64,000 bases of DNA from Anoxynatronum sibiricum (GTDB taxonomy: Bacteria > Bacillota > Clostridia > Peptostreptococcales > Tindalliaceae): the NCBI RefSeq assembly GCF_039414295.1, contig NZ_JBCITM010000009.1, forward strand, positions 1 through 64,000, written 5' to 3'. This document shows, piece after piece, positions 1 through 8,165 of the stretch (position 1 is its first letter; every line of letters begins with the position of its first letter). The notes beneath the pieces are model-generated. The model worked only from the letters and a program-made list of their open reading frames with translations. It did no database searches and was not told the origin of the DNA. The position numbers and the translations under genes are program-made.

Positions 1-178
1 GTTGGTATTAGTGGGACTTGGATACTTCTATTATACCACTTACAGGGGGTTCTCTATATGTTTTTCACGAATGTTTATTAGCGATTTTCAAGGTTTTTTT
101 GCTTTCCCTTGGGTGGGAAAGTTGAGTAAAGTATTGTTGATCATTGATCTGTTATTGTCACTTTTCTCTTGCCAAACT

Positions 179-907
179 TCACATATCTTGGCGTTCACGA
201 CGTACACGAAACGAAAAAATATCATTCCGCAGATAATCATAGGCATAAAATACTGGGACGTTACGTTCATCATAATGAATCTGCTTAAGAAGAATCACCG
301 GCGTCGGATTTTTAAGTTGTAGCAGGCTCAGATGGGGATCTTCTCCTTCAGGTACCCTGATCTCGGTATCAGCCCGTACAATGAAAATGCCCAACTCTTC
401 TTCAAGCATCGTAAACAGCGAACCCTCTAAGTGTTGACGCTTCTTCACTAAACAGCCTGCTTCGCTTTCGGCGTCCATGATGGTAACGGTAACCGCCACG
501 GGTTCGCTATCGGCAGTTCTGACTCTTTCGATTACCACGACTTCGGCACCTTCAGACAGATTCAGTGCTTTCGCACATTCCGTGTCACTTTTGATCAGCC
601 GTATGGTCTCTTTCATTTCACCTTCCCGAAGCCCTGCCCAACGAATCATAGATGTGAGACTTTGTAGTTTCTCCAAACTGCTGGGAATACTCTCCAGTGG
701 TTTGATGATAAACGTGCCCACGCCATGCTTCACCAGGAGTTTTCCTTCCTGTTCCAGCAGTTTAACTGCCGCGCGAAAAGTCTCCCGGCTGACGTTGAAC
801 CGGCTGGCCATTTCATACTCTGAAGGCAGCCGCACTCCCACTTCCAGCTGTTTATCTTCAATCATGCGGTTGAGTTCGTCGCGAATTCGCAAATAACTTG
901 GTTTCAT
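179..907 (-). CDS. GntR-family transcriptional regulator with UTRA ligand domain
   Basis: A 242-residue one-component regulator. The N-terminal winged helix-turn-helix spans about residues 8-68: LPSEYEMASRFNVSRETFRA is the typical GntR recognition region and GVGTF the wing. The rest, about 85-235, matches the UTRA (chorismate-lyase-like) effector domain of the HutC subfamily, which usually binds a small sugar or amino-acid derivative. The ATG start lies behind a G-rich ribosome site (GGGGGG). It is transcribed alone, with an extended -10 promoter upstream and a terminator separating it from the flagellar operon. The effector and target operon cannot be read from the sequence; the peptide transporter 5 kb away is one possible target but nothing proves it. 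Confidence 0.9.
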   Translation of the reverse strand: MKPSYLRIRDELNRMIEDKQLEVGVRLPSEYEMASRFNVSRETFRAAVKLLEQEGKLLVKHGVGTFIIKPLESIPSSLEKLQSLTSMIRWAGLREGEMKETIRLIKSDTECAKALNLSEGAEVVVIERVRTADSEPVAVTVTIMDAESEAGCLVKKRQHLEGSLFTMLEEELGIFIVRADTEIRVPEGEDPHLSLLQLKNPTPVILLKQIHYDERNVPVFYAYDYLRNDIFSFRVRRERQDM

Positions 908-945
908 AGTTTCCCCCCGAGCTTAATGCACTGCGCTTTTCAACC

Positions 946-954
946 ATTATAACA
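946..954 (-). promoter_or_regulatory. Extended -10 promoter for the gntR gene
   Basis: On the minus strand TGTTATAAT gives a perfect TATAAT hexamer with the TGn extension, about 40 bases before the ATG. No good -35 box is visible at 17 bases, as is usual for extended -10 promoters. Confidence 0.5.
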
Positions 955-985
955 GATGAGCCCCGCTAAAAAGAAGAGGATAGCC

Positions 986-1023
986 ATTAAAAACTGCTGT
1001 CCCTTTTTAAGAAACAGCAGTTT
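986..1023 (-). terminator. Rho-independent terminator of the flaG-fliD operon
   Basis: A 10-bp stem (AAACTGCTGT at 991-1000 pairing with ACAGCAGTTT at 1014-1023) is followed on the minus strand by TTTTTAA. It lies 29 bases past the stop of the last flagellar gene and ahead of gntR. Confidence 0.8.
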
Positions 1024-1051
1024 CGATGGTACTATGGGTAACAGTTTGCTT

Positions 1052-1564
1052 TCATTTTCTTCTTGAGGGTTTTTCTTTTTGATCCATAAAAAGGGAAGGC
1101 TGGGGCTGTTTGGTGTTGGCATACCCATGAATGGCTTTCTTTCCCTGCTGCACCTGGGTAATCTCTTTTTTTAAAGAGGCCATTTGCTTTTTCATGGTTT
1201 CACGGTTTTCGTCATCCACCTGCTGAATCGCCTTCAACAACTGCTGCACCTGGCCAACGGCACCCTGCAGCCCTTGCACCTGTTCCCGGGAAATTTCTCC
1301 CGCCGGAATCTCTTCCATGGAACTGATACCCAAATGCTCTTTCAAGCTTTGAAAAGCGGTGAGAAACAGGGCATCCACCTTGTCTGCCTGTTCCATGAGC
1401 CGTCCCCTTTCTGTCAAAAGAAGGGTGAAGGCTTCCAGGTCAAGATCTTCTGATGTGTTCAGAATTTCCTTTTGTTCCATGGTAAAACGCAGGAGATCTT
1501 TTAGGATCCCCTGCTTTTCATTTAGATACTGCGTCAGATTGTTCACCGTTTCATTGATGTCCAT
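1052..1564 (-). CDS. FliT/FlgN-like flagellar export chaperone
   Basis: A 170-residue, mostly helical, Gln/Glu-rich protein. The start at 1564 follows an AGGAGG site by about 5 bases; an upstream in-frame ATG at 1591 has no such site. Family recognition is moderate: the coiled-coil helical body and the basic tail (SLFMDQKEKPSRRK) resemble FlgN/FliT chaperones, which bind the C-termini of hook-associated proteins and deliver them to the export gate. Its place 19 bases after fliD, in a SigD operon, fits a FliT role for the filament cap protein. It is the last gene before the operon terminator. It could also be an unrelated small flagellar accessory protein. Confidence 0.65.
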   Translation of the reverse strand: MDINETVNNLTQYLNEKQGILKDLLRFTMEQKEILNTSEDLDLEAFTLLLTERGRLMEQADKVDALFLTAFQSLKEHLGISSMEEIPAGEISREQVQGLQGAVGQVQQLLKAIQQVDDENRETMKKQMASLKKEITQVQQGKKAIHGYANTKQPQPSLFMDQKEKPSRRK

Positions 1565-1583
1565 AACTTCCTCCTGAAAAAAC

Positions 1584-3206
1584 CTATCCAAACATAGCTC
1601 CCATCTGAGCTCCCAGCCAGTTGCCCTGGCTATTCATTTCACTCATGGCTTTTTCCATGGCGGTGAACCGTTTCCAGTAGGCTTCCTCTTTACGGAACAA
1701 AACCTGCTCTTCCCGGGCAATACGGGTGTTAAGAGTACTGAGCTCTCTGTCTATCAAGCTGCGGGAACTGTTTTTAGTGACAAAGTCAATGAGCATATTC
1801 CCCTGAACTGACCGGTACAGGCTGGCATTTTCGCCGGTGCCTCCCCGTCTTACCAAATCTTTCATCCCGATGACTACCTCGTCATTGATTCGCTGGTACA
1901 GACCGCTGTTTTGTGAACGTTCCTTAGAATCGGTAGCGTCAGAGGTTTTAAAGATCAGATTCATCACACCGTCTGCATCAGCAGCAATGGCTTCCCTCAG
2001 TTTATCTTCATCTATTACCAAACGTCCTCCATCACGAAAATTGCCGGTGGTGATGCCAATTTGAGTGATTTGGTTGAAGGTGCCTGTGGTATTTTCAACC
2101 TTTTCATATAACAGGCTTCGCATGTTTTGAACCATACGTGTCAATGTTTCATCATTGCGCAACAGCCCACTTTTCGACTTTTCTTCCCATTTTTCAATGT
2201 CTTTTTCAGTCATGGAAAGCTTTTGCTCATCGGTGAGTGGTGCGTAGCTCTGATGATAAGCTTCGCCGGTTTTCCCGCCGATTAAATCCAGCATCTCATT
2301 GTACTGATCTACGAAACCCTTGATTTTGTCCACAATGCCATCCACATTGGTGCTGACATTGATGTTGATGGTGGCATACTCATCAGTAGTGCCCTCCACT
2401 AGAGTGGTTTCCTTTAAATTGAGATTAATGCCGTAAATGCTGATGTTATTGGTGTTTCGTTTCACATCCAGGCCATTAAACGTAATTTCAGCATCTTTTC
2501 CATTTTTCAGGCGGTTACCTTCTGCAAAGATGTCCGCACCTATGCCGCCGCCCCCAATATTAATCTTTTGACTGGCGCCTGTTGACCGGGTACTGAGCAT
2601 CAAGCTGCCCACCTCACGGTCATAGGAAGCGCTGAGCCCCAGGGATTTGCCATCGGCATCTGTAGCACGGTTAATCTGGTTCACCAAAGCGAAGACACTT
2701 TCCCCCGCTCTTACTGTAAAATTTTTATCGTTAATTACCAGGTTATGGGTTTCTTCGCCACTCAGGTTAAAGGTGTAGCCGTCGGCCTTCAGCAGATCCT
2801 CACCGCCCACCTGAACATCTTTCAAGTTCAGGGAGTTGGTGCGCGCCACTTCCGCCAGCTGCTTCACCTGTACCTGGTGGGTTCCCTGCATGGCGTTGGC
2901 ATTAGCCGTCGCCGTCACCGCTGTTGTATTGGATGACCGGGCACTCTTCACCCAGTTGAACTGCTCCACATTCGTTGCCCGAAACTGTCCTGTGTAGCTA
3001 ACCTGTGTCAGGCCAAAGCTTTTTCGGGAGTCCAACAGGAAGTTGGCCAGATTTTTGGTCATGTCATGCAGACCTTCCTGACGCCACTGGGTGCGCTGCT
3101 CCTGCTGGAGATAGCGATCCACTTTCATGCGCTCCACCCGCATCATCTGATCAATCATTCCCTGCACATCAATACCGGACGCCAGTCCGCCTAATCGCAT
3201 TGTCAT
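1584..3206 (-). CDS. fliD: Flagellar hook-associated protein 2, filament cap FliD
   Basis: A 540-residue cap protein that sits on the filament tip and directs flagellin assembly. The N-terminus (LGGLASGIDVQGMIDQMM) is the signature of FliD_N, about residues 3-100; the FliD_C region covers about 235-520, ending in a long helix with paired charges that forms the cap's leg coiled coil. The ATG at 3206 is chosen because AGGAGT lies 8 bases upstream; an alternative TTG at 3212 is too close to it. Length is normal for clostridial FliD. The gene lies between flaG and a FliT/FlgN-like chaperone under one SigD promoter. Confidence 0.96.
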   Translation of the reverse strand: MTMRLGGLASGIDVQGMIDQMMRVERMKVDRYLQQEQRTQWRQEGLHDMTKNLANFLLDSRKSFGLTQVSYTGQFRATNVEQFNWVKSARSSNTTAVTATANANAMQGTHQVQVKQLAEVARTNSLNLKDVQVGGEDLLKADGYTFNLSGEETHNLVINDKNFTVRAGESVFALVNQINRATDADGKSLGLSASYDREVGSLMLSTRSTGASQKINIGGGGIGADIFAEGNRLKNGKDAEITFNGLDVKRNTNNISIYGINLNLKETTLVEGTTDEYATININVSTNVDGIVDKIKGFVDQYNEMLDLIGGKTGEAYHQSYAPLTDEQKLSMTEKDIEKWEEKSKSGLLRNDETLTRMVQNMRSLLYEKVENTTGTFNQITQIGITTGNFRDGGRLVIDEDKLREAIAADADGVMNLIFKTSDATDSKERSQNSGLYQRINDEVVIGMKDLVRRGGTGENASLYRSVQGNMLIDFVTKNSSRSLIDRELSTLNTRIAREEQVLFRKEEAYWKRFTAMEKAMSEMNSQGNWLGAQMGAMFG

Positions 3207-3300
3207 TCTCAAACACTCCTTTCAGCCGGCAATTGCTGCCTTTTCTGTCATGTGCCCCGGATGCTATATCCATTTATCACTTGACCTGCCGTCGCATCGT

Positions 3301-3705
3301 TTATGCTTTTTCATCCACAATGATCCCGGCTACCTCCAACATATTGGCAACCACGTCCAACAACTTCTCCGGCGGAATCTCCCGAATCACTTGGTCACTG
3401 CTGCTGTCAATCACCTTTACCATCACTTTGTTCAGCCGATCATGTACCGAATATTCAAACCGACGGCTGAAGCTCTTAAAGCTTCTATTGGCCTTTTCGA
3501 TGGCATTTTCCAGTTCTTTCAGATCAGTGAGACGCCCTTGCTCCTCCTGTTGCTTTTCCTTCATGGCAGCTGGTTGCACCGTTTCTGCCTGTCTGGGAAA
3601 ATGCCCGGTTTCCATACCTGTCACTTCGACTTGCTGGCTTCCCTGCCGCAGAGCTGTTCTTTCAGCAGGCTGCATGCGCTCTACTGCTGCTCCATCAATT
3701 TTCAT
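3301..3705 (-). CDS. flaG: FlaG family flagellar protein
   Basis: A 134-residue protein. The first 55 residues are low-complexity and Gln/Glu-rich; residues about 65-130 match the conserved FlaG domain (YSVHDRLNKVMVKVIDSSSD, then IREIPPEKLLD). FlaG is a small flagellar protein that influences filament length in several bacteria. The start follows an AGGAGG site in GGAGGGAGCCTGA. It is first in the flaG-fliD-chaperone operon, 36 bases downstream of a near-consensus SigD promoter. Confidence 0.93.
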   Translation of the reverse strand: MKIDGAAVERMQPAERTALRQGSQQVEVTGMETGHFPRQAETVQPAAMKEKQQEEQGRLTDLKELENAIEKANRSFKSFSRRFEYSVHDRLNKVMVKVIDSSSDQVIREIPPEKLLDVVANMLEVAGIIVDEKA

Positions 3706-3740
3706 TCAGGCTCCCTCCTATACGTCATTCTCTAATGTAG

Positions 3741-3767
3741 TTATCGGTATTATTACCCAATGCTTTA
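3741..3767 (-). promoter_or_regulatory. SigD (sigma-28) promoter of flaG-fliD operon
   Basis: Minus strand: TAAA, a 15-base spacer, then ACCGATAA. This matches the flagellar sigma consensus TAAA-N15-GCCGATAA at all but one position and sits 36 bases before the flaG ATG. Confidence 0.85.
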
Positions 3768-3889
3768 CCCTTTGCGCCTGTTTTCCACAGGTTTTTTCTT
3801 CAGGGCAACTTACTGCTTTTTCATTTTCCTCCGGTATGATACAATAAGTCCGGAATACGGCATGCTTCAAGCCACAGGAGGAATCATAC

Positions 3890-4735
3890 ATGAGTCACCG
3901 GGAAATTGAAAAATCTTATTTTCTGTTGAATGACCACTTACATGCTGTTGAAGAATTTGATCCTCATCAGGCCACCCGCTATCCTTCCGTATATGAAGTG
4001 ATTCGAGTCATCGACGGTGTTCCTCTTTTCTGGGAGGCCCATTTGGATCGCATGCAACAGTCGCTGGCACTGGCCGGTGCCTCTTTTCAACTGAATCAGG
4101 AAAACCTCCGCCGCCAAATGGATCTGCTGATCCGAAAAAACCAGGTGTTAAACCATAATTTGAAGGTGGTGGTGAATCACTGGGACAACACATTGAGTCC
4201 TGATACCTATCTATTCTTCATCACTACCCGATACCCCAGCGACAAAGACCTGCATCAGGGAGTTTCCGTGATCCTGCACCCGGCAGAGCGAAAAAACCCC
4301 AATGCCAAAATCATTTCCACCAGCTTTCGGGCACCCATTCTGAAGGCCATGGAATCCACAGGCGCCTATGAAGCCCTGCTGGTGAATCAAGCTGATGAGG
4401 TCACCGAAGGCAGCCGCTCCAATTTTTTTGTCATCAAGCAAAATGTGTTTTATACACCGCCGGCAGCTCAGGTGCTTCAGGGAATTACCCGCCAGGTGGT
4501 GATGCAACTGGTGCACCGCCTGGGATACCAGATTCAGGAAACCACCATAACCCGCACCTTCTTACTGGAAAGTGAATCCCTTTTTCTTACCGGCACCTCT
4601 CCAGGTGTGCTGCCCATCCAAAAAGTGAATGGTCATTCTTTTTCTGTCACGCTGGAACCCCTTCAGAATCTGCAGGGACTTTATCACCATTTTGTACAAA
4701 CCTATGTGGATATTCATCGTTCTTCCGCAGACTGA
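3890..4735 (+). CDS. PLP-dependent class IV aminotransferase
   Basis: A 281-residue fold-type IV PLP enzyme of the BCAT / D-amino-acid transaminase / aminodeoxychorismate lyase superfamily. The probable Schiff-base lysine is K140 (in NAKIIST) and the cofactor-binding glutamate is in VNQADEVTEGSRSN, about residue 173, with the family motif SRSNFF. The C-terminus carries the usual LTGTSPGVLPI loop. The ATG follows an AGGAGG site. It stands 81 bases before ychF on the same strand, with no visible terminator between. Substrate cannot be decided: branched-chain amino acid, D-alanine or aminodeoxychorismate chemistry all remain open, and no pathway genes accompany it. Confidence 0.85.
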   Translation: MSHREIEKSYFLLNDHLHAVEEFDPHQATRYPSVYEVIRVIDGVPLFWEAHLDRMQQSLALAGASFQLNQENLRRQMDLLIRKNQVLNHNLKVVVNHWDNTLSPDTYLFFITTRYPSDKDLHQGVSVILHPAERKNPNAKIISTSFRAPILKAMESTGAYEALLVNQADEVTEGSRSNFFVIKQNVFYTPPAAQVLQGITRQVVMQLVHRLGYQIQETTITRTFLLESESLFLTGTSPGVLPIQKVNGHSFSVTLEPLQNLQGLYHHFVQTYVDIHRSSAD

Positions 4736-4816
4736 GTGTGAGGAAGATCAACAAAGACAACTGCCAAAGAGAACTTATTAATAGAACAAAGCATTGAAAA
4801 ACAGGGAGGAACAATC

Positions 4817-5905
4817 ATGAAAATGGGAATTGTGGGCTTGCCCACCACCGGAAAAACAACACTCTTTAACTTGTTGACAGGTCAAAATATTGAAACCAGC
4901 GGGTTTTCCACAGGAAAGGTGGAAGCCCATACTGGCATGGCCAGAATCCCCGATGAACGGATTGATTTTTTGGCCAGTCAATACCATCCTAAAAAAACCA
5001 CTTATGCCACCGTTGAACTGGTGGATGTGCCCGGCCTGGTGAAAGGCGCCAGCACCGGCAAAGGTGTGGGTAACCAGTTTTTGGATGCTGTTCGAAAAGC
5101 CGACGCCCTCATCCATCTGGTGCGGGTCTTTGACAACCCCCAGGTGATGCACCCTGAAGGCAGCATCGACCCCCTGCGGGATGTGGAAACCATTGCCATG
5201 GAACTCTTGTTTTCCGATCTGGGTGTCATCGAAAACCGCATTGGCCGTATTGACGCCGGCAAGAAAATCACCAAAGAGCATCAGGCAGAAAAAGCCGTGC
5301 TGGAAAAATGCCAGGAAGCCCTTGAAAATGGCCAGCTTCTTCATGAAATGGAACTGGATGAAGAAGAACAGGAACTGCTGCGAAATTTCGGTTTTCTTTC
5401 AGAAAAGCCCATGATGCTGGTGGCCAACATTGATGAGTCTCAATTAACCAGCGGCGACTTTCCCATGAAAGCAGCCCTGGAAGAATACTGTGCTGACCAC
5501 CGCTTGCCGCTGATTGTTCTCAGCGCCCAGGCAGAACAGGAGATCAGCCAGCTGGAGGCCGATGAACGGGATATGTTCATGGAAGAACTGCATATTCAGG
5601 AGCCGGGCATTCACCAGGTGGCGCGCACCGCCTATGATCTGCTGGGCCTCATTTCTTTTCTTACTGCCGGTGAAGATGAAGTGCGTGCCTGGCCCATAAG
5701 ACGTGAGACAGTTGCCCGCCGCGCTGCCGGAAAAATTCATACCGATATCGAAAAGGGTTTTATCCGTGCTGAAGTCACTGCCTTTGCCGACTACCATGAG
5801 CACCCCAGCATGGTCAAACTGAAGGAACTGGGAAAAGTGCGCCTGGAAGGGAAGGAATATGTGGTGCAGGACGGAGATATCATGAATTTCCGGTTTAATG
5901 TGTAG
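4817..5905 (+). CDS. ychF: YchF/OLA1-type P-loop ATPase
   Basis: A 362-residue Obg-like ATPase. G1 reads GLPTTGKTT (residues 7-15), G3 is DVPG (70-73), and the G4 element is NIDE rather than NKxD, the change that gives YchF/OLA1 ATP preference. A helical insertion (about 110-190) precedes a C-terminal TGS domain with the highly conserved HTDIEKGFIRAEV and ending VVQDGDIMNFRFNV. YchF proteins associate with ribosomes and act in stress responses. The G1 loop (PTTGKT) differs from the usual PNVGKS form. The gene is preceded by GGGAGGA. Confidence 0.93.
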   Translation: MKMGIVGLPTTGKTTLFNLLTGQNIETSGFSTGKVEAHTGMARIPDERIDFLASQYHPKKTTYATVELVDVPGLVKGASTGKGVGNQFLDAVRKADALIHLVRVFDNPQVMHPEGSIDPLRDVETIAMELLFSDLGVIENRIGRIDAGKKITKEHQAEKAVLEKCQEALENGQLLHEMELDEEEQELLRNFGFLSEKPMMLVANIDESQLTSGDFPMKAALEEYCADHRLPLIVLSAQAEQEISQLEADERDMFMEELHIQEPGIHQVARTAYDLLGLISFLTAGEDEVRAWPIRRETVARRAAGKIHTDIEKGFIRAEVTAFADYHEHPSMVKLKELGKVRLEGKEYVVQDGDIMNFRFNV

Positions 5906-5942
5906 TTTTTTCATTGATGTCGGTTACCAGATGTGCTGAACA

Positions 5943-5990
5943 GGAGGACAGTTGCCTCAGTTGTCATTCCACTGCGGACAAGTGTCCTCC
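5943..5990. repeat. Inverted repeat downstream of ychF
   Basis: GGAGGACA (5943-5950) and TGTCCTCC (5983-5990) form an 8-bp stem with internal partial pairing. No T-run follows, so it is not an obvious terminator; it may be a short palindromic intergenic repeat. Confidence 0.4.
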
Positions 5991-6000
5991 AAAAAGAGGA

Positions 6001-6029
6001 TTGCCGATTATCGAATCTTACGTTATAAT
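6001..6029 (+). promoter_or_regulatory. Candidate SigA promoter of the peptide transporter operon
   Basis: TTGCCG, 17-base spacer, then a perfect TATAAT (6024-6029). If used, it gives the first transporter gene a leader of about 335 bases. It lies in the 464-base gap between ychF and the transporter. Confidence 0.55.
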
Positions 6030-6369
6030 GATACCGAACAGTCTGTCATTTTTACGATTCGTGGAAGCTTGCCACAAAATTGGTAACAGGCTTGATTTTT
6101 TTCAGAAAGGTTTTCACAGTTTCAATCACCCGGATAAAAACAGACCGCATGCTGAACACCGGCATCGCATAAGTATTCTATTTTCTGAATACTTATAGGT
6201 TTGTTCTTTTTTTACCCTAAATTCTGTTTGGTTTTTGTTTAGGGTGGTCTCTGGTTAAAGTTTGTATTTGGGGGTATTGTTTTCTCATAAACTCATCCAC
6301 CTGATTTAAGCACGCTGAGGCAGCTGCTTCAACGTGTTTGAATAAAAAAGAAGAGAAGGGAGATTTATC
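6030..6369 (+). other. Structured untranslated leader of the transporter operon
   Basis: No gene is seen in this stretch. It holds a 10-bp inverted repeat (ATAAGTATTC 6169-6178 / GAATACTTAT 6187-6196) followed by a T-rich run, then CCCTAAA (6215-6221) / TTTAGGG (6238-6244), then the long palindrome at 6311. It does not match a riboswitch class I can name. The first hairpin could act as a terminator or attenuator. Confidence 0.4.
6311..6336. promoter_or_regulatory. 26-bp palindrome upstream of the substrate-binding protein gene
   Basis: A near-perfect dyad, CACG...CAGCTG...CGTG, with one mismatch and one G-T pair over 13 positions per arm. It ends 33 bases before the ATG. Its symmetry suits a dimeric repressor operator or an mRNA hairpin that affects translation; nothing distinguishes these. 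Confidence 0.4.
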
Positions 6370-7953
6370 ATGAACCAAAAGAAAAAGTACATTTTGCTAA
6401 GCCTTATGTTGGTACTGGCCCTGATGGTCACTGCATGCGGCGGCAGCGAACCCGCTCCGGCACCTGCAGAACCCAGCGAGCCCGGCGCAGAGACGCCAGT
6501 TGTGGAAGCACCACAGACCGACGAGACCCTCATTGTTGCACAGGGGGCTGACCCAGTTTCTCTTGATCCCCACGCCACCAACGACCAACCTTCATCCCGG
6601 GTGATGGCACAAATTTATGAGCGCCTCATCGTCCAAAATGAAGAAATGGAACTGGAACCCGGCCTGGCCGAATCATGGGAAGTGATTGATGAAAGAACTT
6701 ACGAATTCAAACTGAAGCAGGGCGTTCTTTTCCACAATGGTGAAGAATTCAAAGCCAGTGACGTGGAGTTCACACTGCTGCGGGCTCTTGAATCTTCCCA
6801 TATCGGGCACATCGTGGGTCAAATTGACCCCGAAGGCATTGAAATTGTTGACGATTACACCATTCGCATTTCTACCAAAGAGCCTTTTGGTCCCATTCTG
6901 GCCCATCTGGCCCACACCGCTTCCAGCATTCTGAATGAGAAAGCTGTTACCGAAGGCGGCGAAGACTACGGTCAAAACCCCGTGGGAACCGGCCCTTTCA
7001 AATATGACAGCTGGACCACCGGTGACCGTGTTGAGCTGGTGCGTTACGATGAGTACCACGGCACACCTGCCAAAGTGGCTCGTGTCATCGTCAGAAATGT
7101 GCCTGAAAATGCCAACCGCGCCATTGAAGTGGAAACCGGCGGTGCTCATATCGCTTATGAAATCGCTCCCAATGATGTGAGCCGCATTGAAGGCAACTCC
7201 GATCTGAAAATGATCCGCACCCCCAACTTCTCCACCACCTATGTTGGCTTTAATGCCGCCAAAGCACCCTTTGATGATGTGCGTGTACGCCAGGCCATCA
7301 ACTACGCGGTGAACATGGATGCCATTGTTAACGCCGTTTACATGGGCACTGGTGCCCCCTCCAGAGGTCCTTTGGGTCCCAACGTGTGGGCTTCCAACCA
7401 AAATCTGGAACCCTATGGATATGATCTTGAAAAAGCCAAAGAACTGATGGCAGAAGCCGGCTATGCCGATGGCTTCTCCACCACCATTTGGACCAATGAA
7501 AACCAGCAACGTATCGACATTGCCGAAATCCTTCAGAACCAGCTGCGTGAAATCGGCATCAGTGCCGACGCCCAAGTGCTGGAGTGGGGTGCTTACCTGG
7601 ACGGCACCGCTGCCGGTGAACATCAAATGTTCATTCTGGGCTGGGTAACCGTTACAGGCGACCCTGACTATGGTCTGTATGCCCTGTTCCACAGCAGCCA
7701 GCATGGCGAAGCCGGCAACCGTACGTTCTACACCAACCCCCGGGTTGACGAATTGCTGGATATCGGTAAGGTGTCCACCGATACCGATGAGCGTGAAGCT
7801 GCTTACTTGGAAGCTCAGGAAATCATTCGAAACGACGCTCCCTGGATCTTCACCTGGACCGGTGAAGAACTGACAGCCACCGCGGGTAATGTGGTTGGAT
7901 TCCGCAATCACCCTGCCGGCCATCACAAACTGTTCAATGTCTCCTTCGAATAG
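6370..7953 (+). CDS. Peptide/nickel-type ABC transporter substrate-binding lipoprotein (DppA/OppA family)
   Basis: A 527-residue exported lipoprotein. Residues 1-22 are a lipoprotein signal peptide with lipobox VTAC and acylated Cys23; residues 24-50 form an Ala/Pro/Glu-rich tether. The SBP_bac_5 domain follows, about 60-460, with family landmarks YERLIV, GTGPFKY and VRQAINYAV. It should bind oligopeptides or similar ligands outside the membrane and hand them to the two permeases downstream. The ligand cannot be predicted from sequence; the closest flavour is dipeptide/glutathione-type binding proteins. Ribosome site AAGGGAG lies just before the ATG. Confidence 0.92.
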   Translation: MNQKKKYILLSLMLVLALMVTACGGSEPAPAPAEPSEPGAETPVVEAPQTDETLIVAQGADPVSLDPHATNDQPSSRVMAQIYERLIVQNEEMELEPGLAESWEVIDERTYEFKLKQGVLFHNGEEFKASDVEFTLLRALESSHIGHIVGQIDPEGIEIVDDYTIRISTKEPFGPILAHLAHTASSILNEKAVTEGGEDYGQNPVGTGPFKYDSWTTGDRVELVRYDEYHGTPAKVARVIVRNVPENANRAIEVETGGAHIAYEIAPNDVSRIEGNSDLKMIRTPNFSTTYVGFNAAKAPFDDVRVRQAINYAVNMDAIVNAVYMGTGAPSRGPLGPNVWASNQNLEPYGYDLEKAKELMAEAGYADGFSTTIWTNENQQRIDIAEILQNQLREIGISADAQVLEWGAYLDGTAAGEHQMFILGWVTVTGDPDYGLYALFHSSQHGEAGNRTFYTNPRVDELLDIGKVSTDTDEREAAYLEAQEIIRNDAPWIFTWTGEELTATAGNVVGFRNHPAGHHKLFNVSFE

Positions 7954-8050
7954 GAAACAAGCAGCACCGGTTACCACATCTACCATTTGAATCGGCCATT
8001 CATGCTGATCAATGACACCATGGCGCTTCACACAATCAAGGCGATCACAC

Positions 8051-8080
8051 AATCATGTAGGGCATTTGCCCTACATGATT
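8051..8080 (+). other. Intercistronic hairpin between binding protein and permease genes
   Basis: A perfect 14-bp inverted repeat (AATCATGTAGGGCA / TGCCCTACATGATT) with a 2-base centre lies 97 bases past the binding-protein stop and is followed by GTTTATGGG rather than a full T-run. It probably stabilises the upstream mRNA or partly stops transcription, so that binding protein exceeds permease. Confidence 0.6.
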
Positions 8081-8165
8081 GTTTATGGGTGGTATTATTT
8101 CATCATTCGCACTATTTATCTTTATGCCTGACCTGCGGGGCAGGTAAAGAACTAGGAGGCTGGCG

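Noticed and set aside
100..119. CTTTCCC/GGGAAAG hairpin downstream of gntR
   Set aside because: On the minus strand an A-run, not a T-run, follows; it lacks the features of a terminator for either strand.
2..322. 106-codon plus-strand frame at the left edge
   Set aside because: It overlaps the 3' end of the GntR gene on the other strand, begins without a ribosome site and encodes no recognisable protein.
3005..3847. 280-codon plus-strand frame across flaG and fliD
   Set aside because: Ser/Cys-rich antisense translation over two well-supported flagellar genes and their SigD promoter.
6673..8052. 459-codon frame opposite the binding-protein gene
   Set aside because: An antisense shadow created by codon bias of the real gene; no ribosome site or family match, His/Gly/Val-rich throughout.
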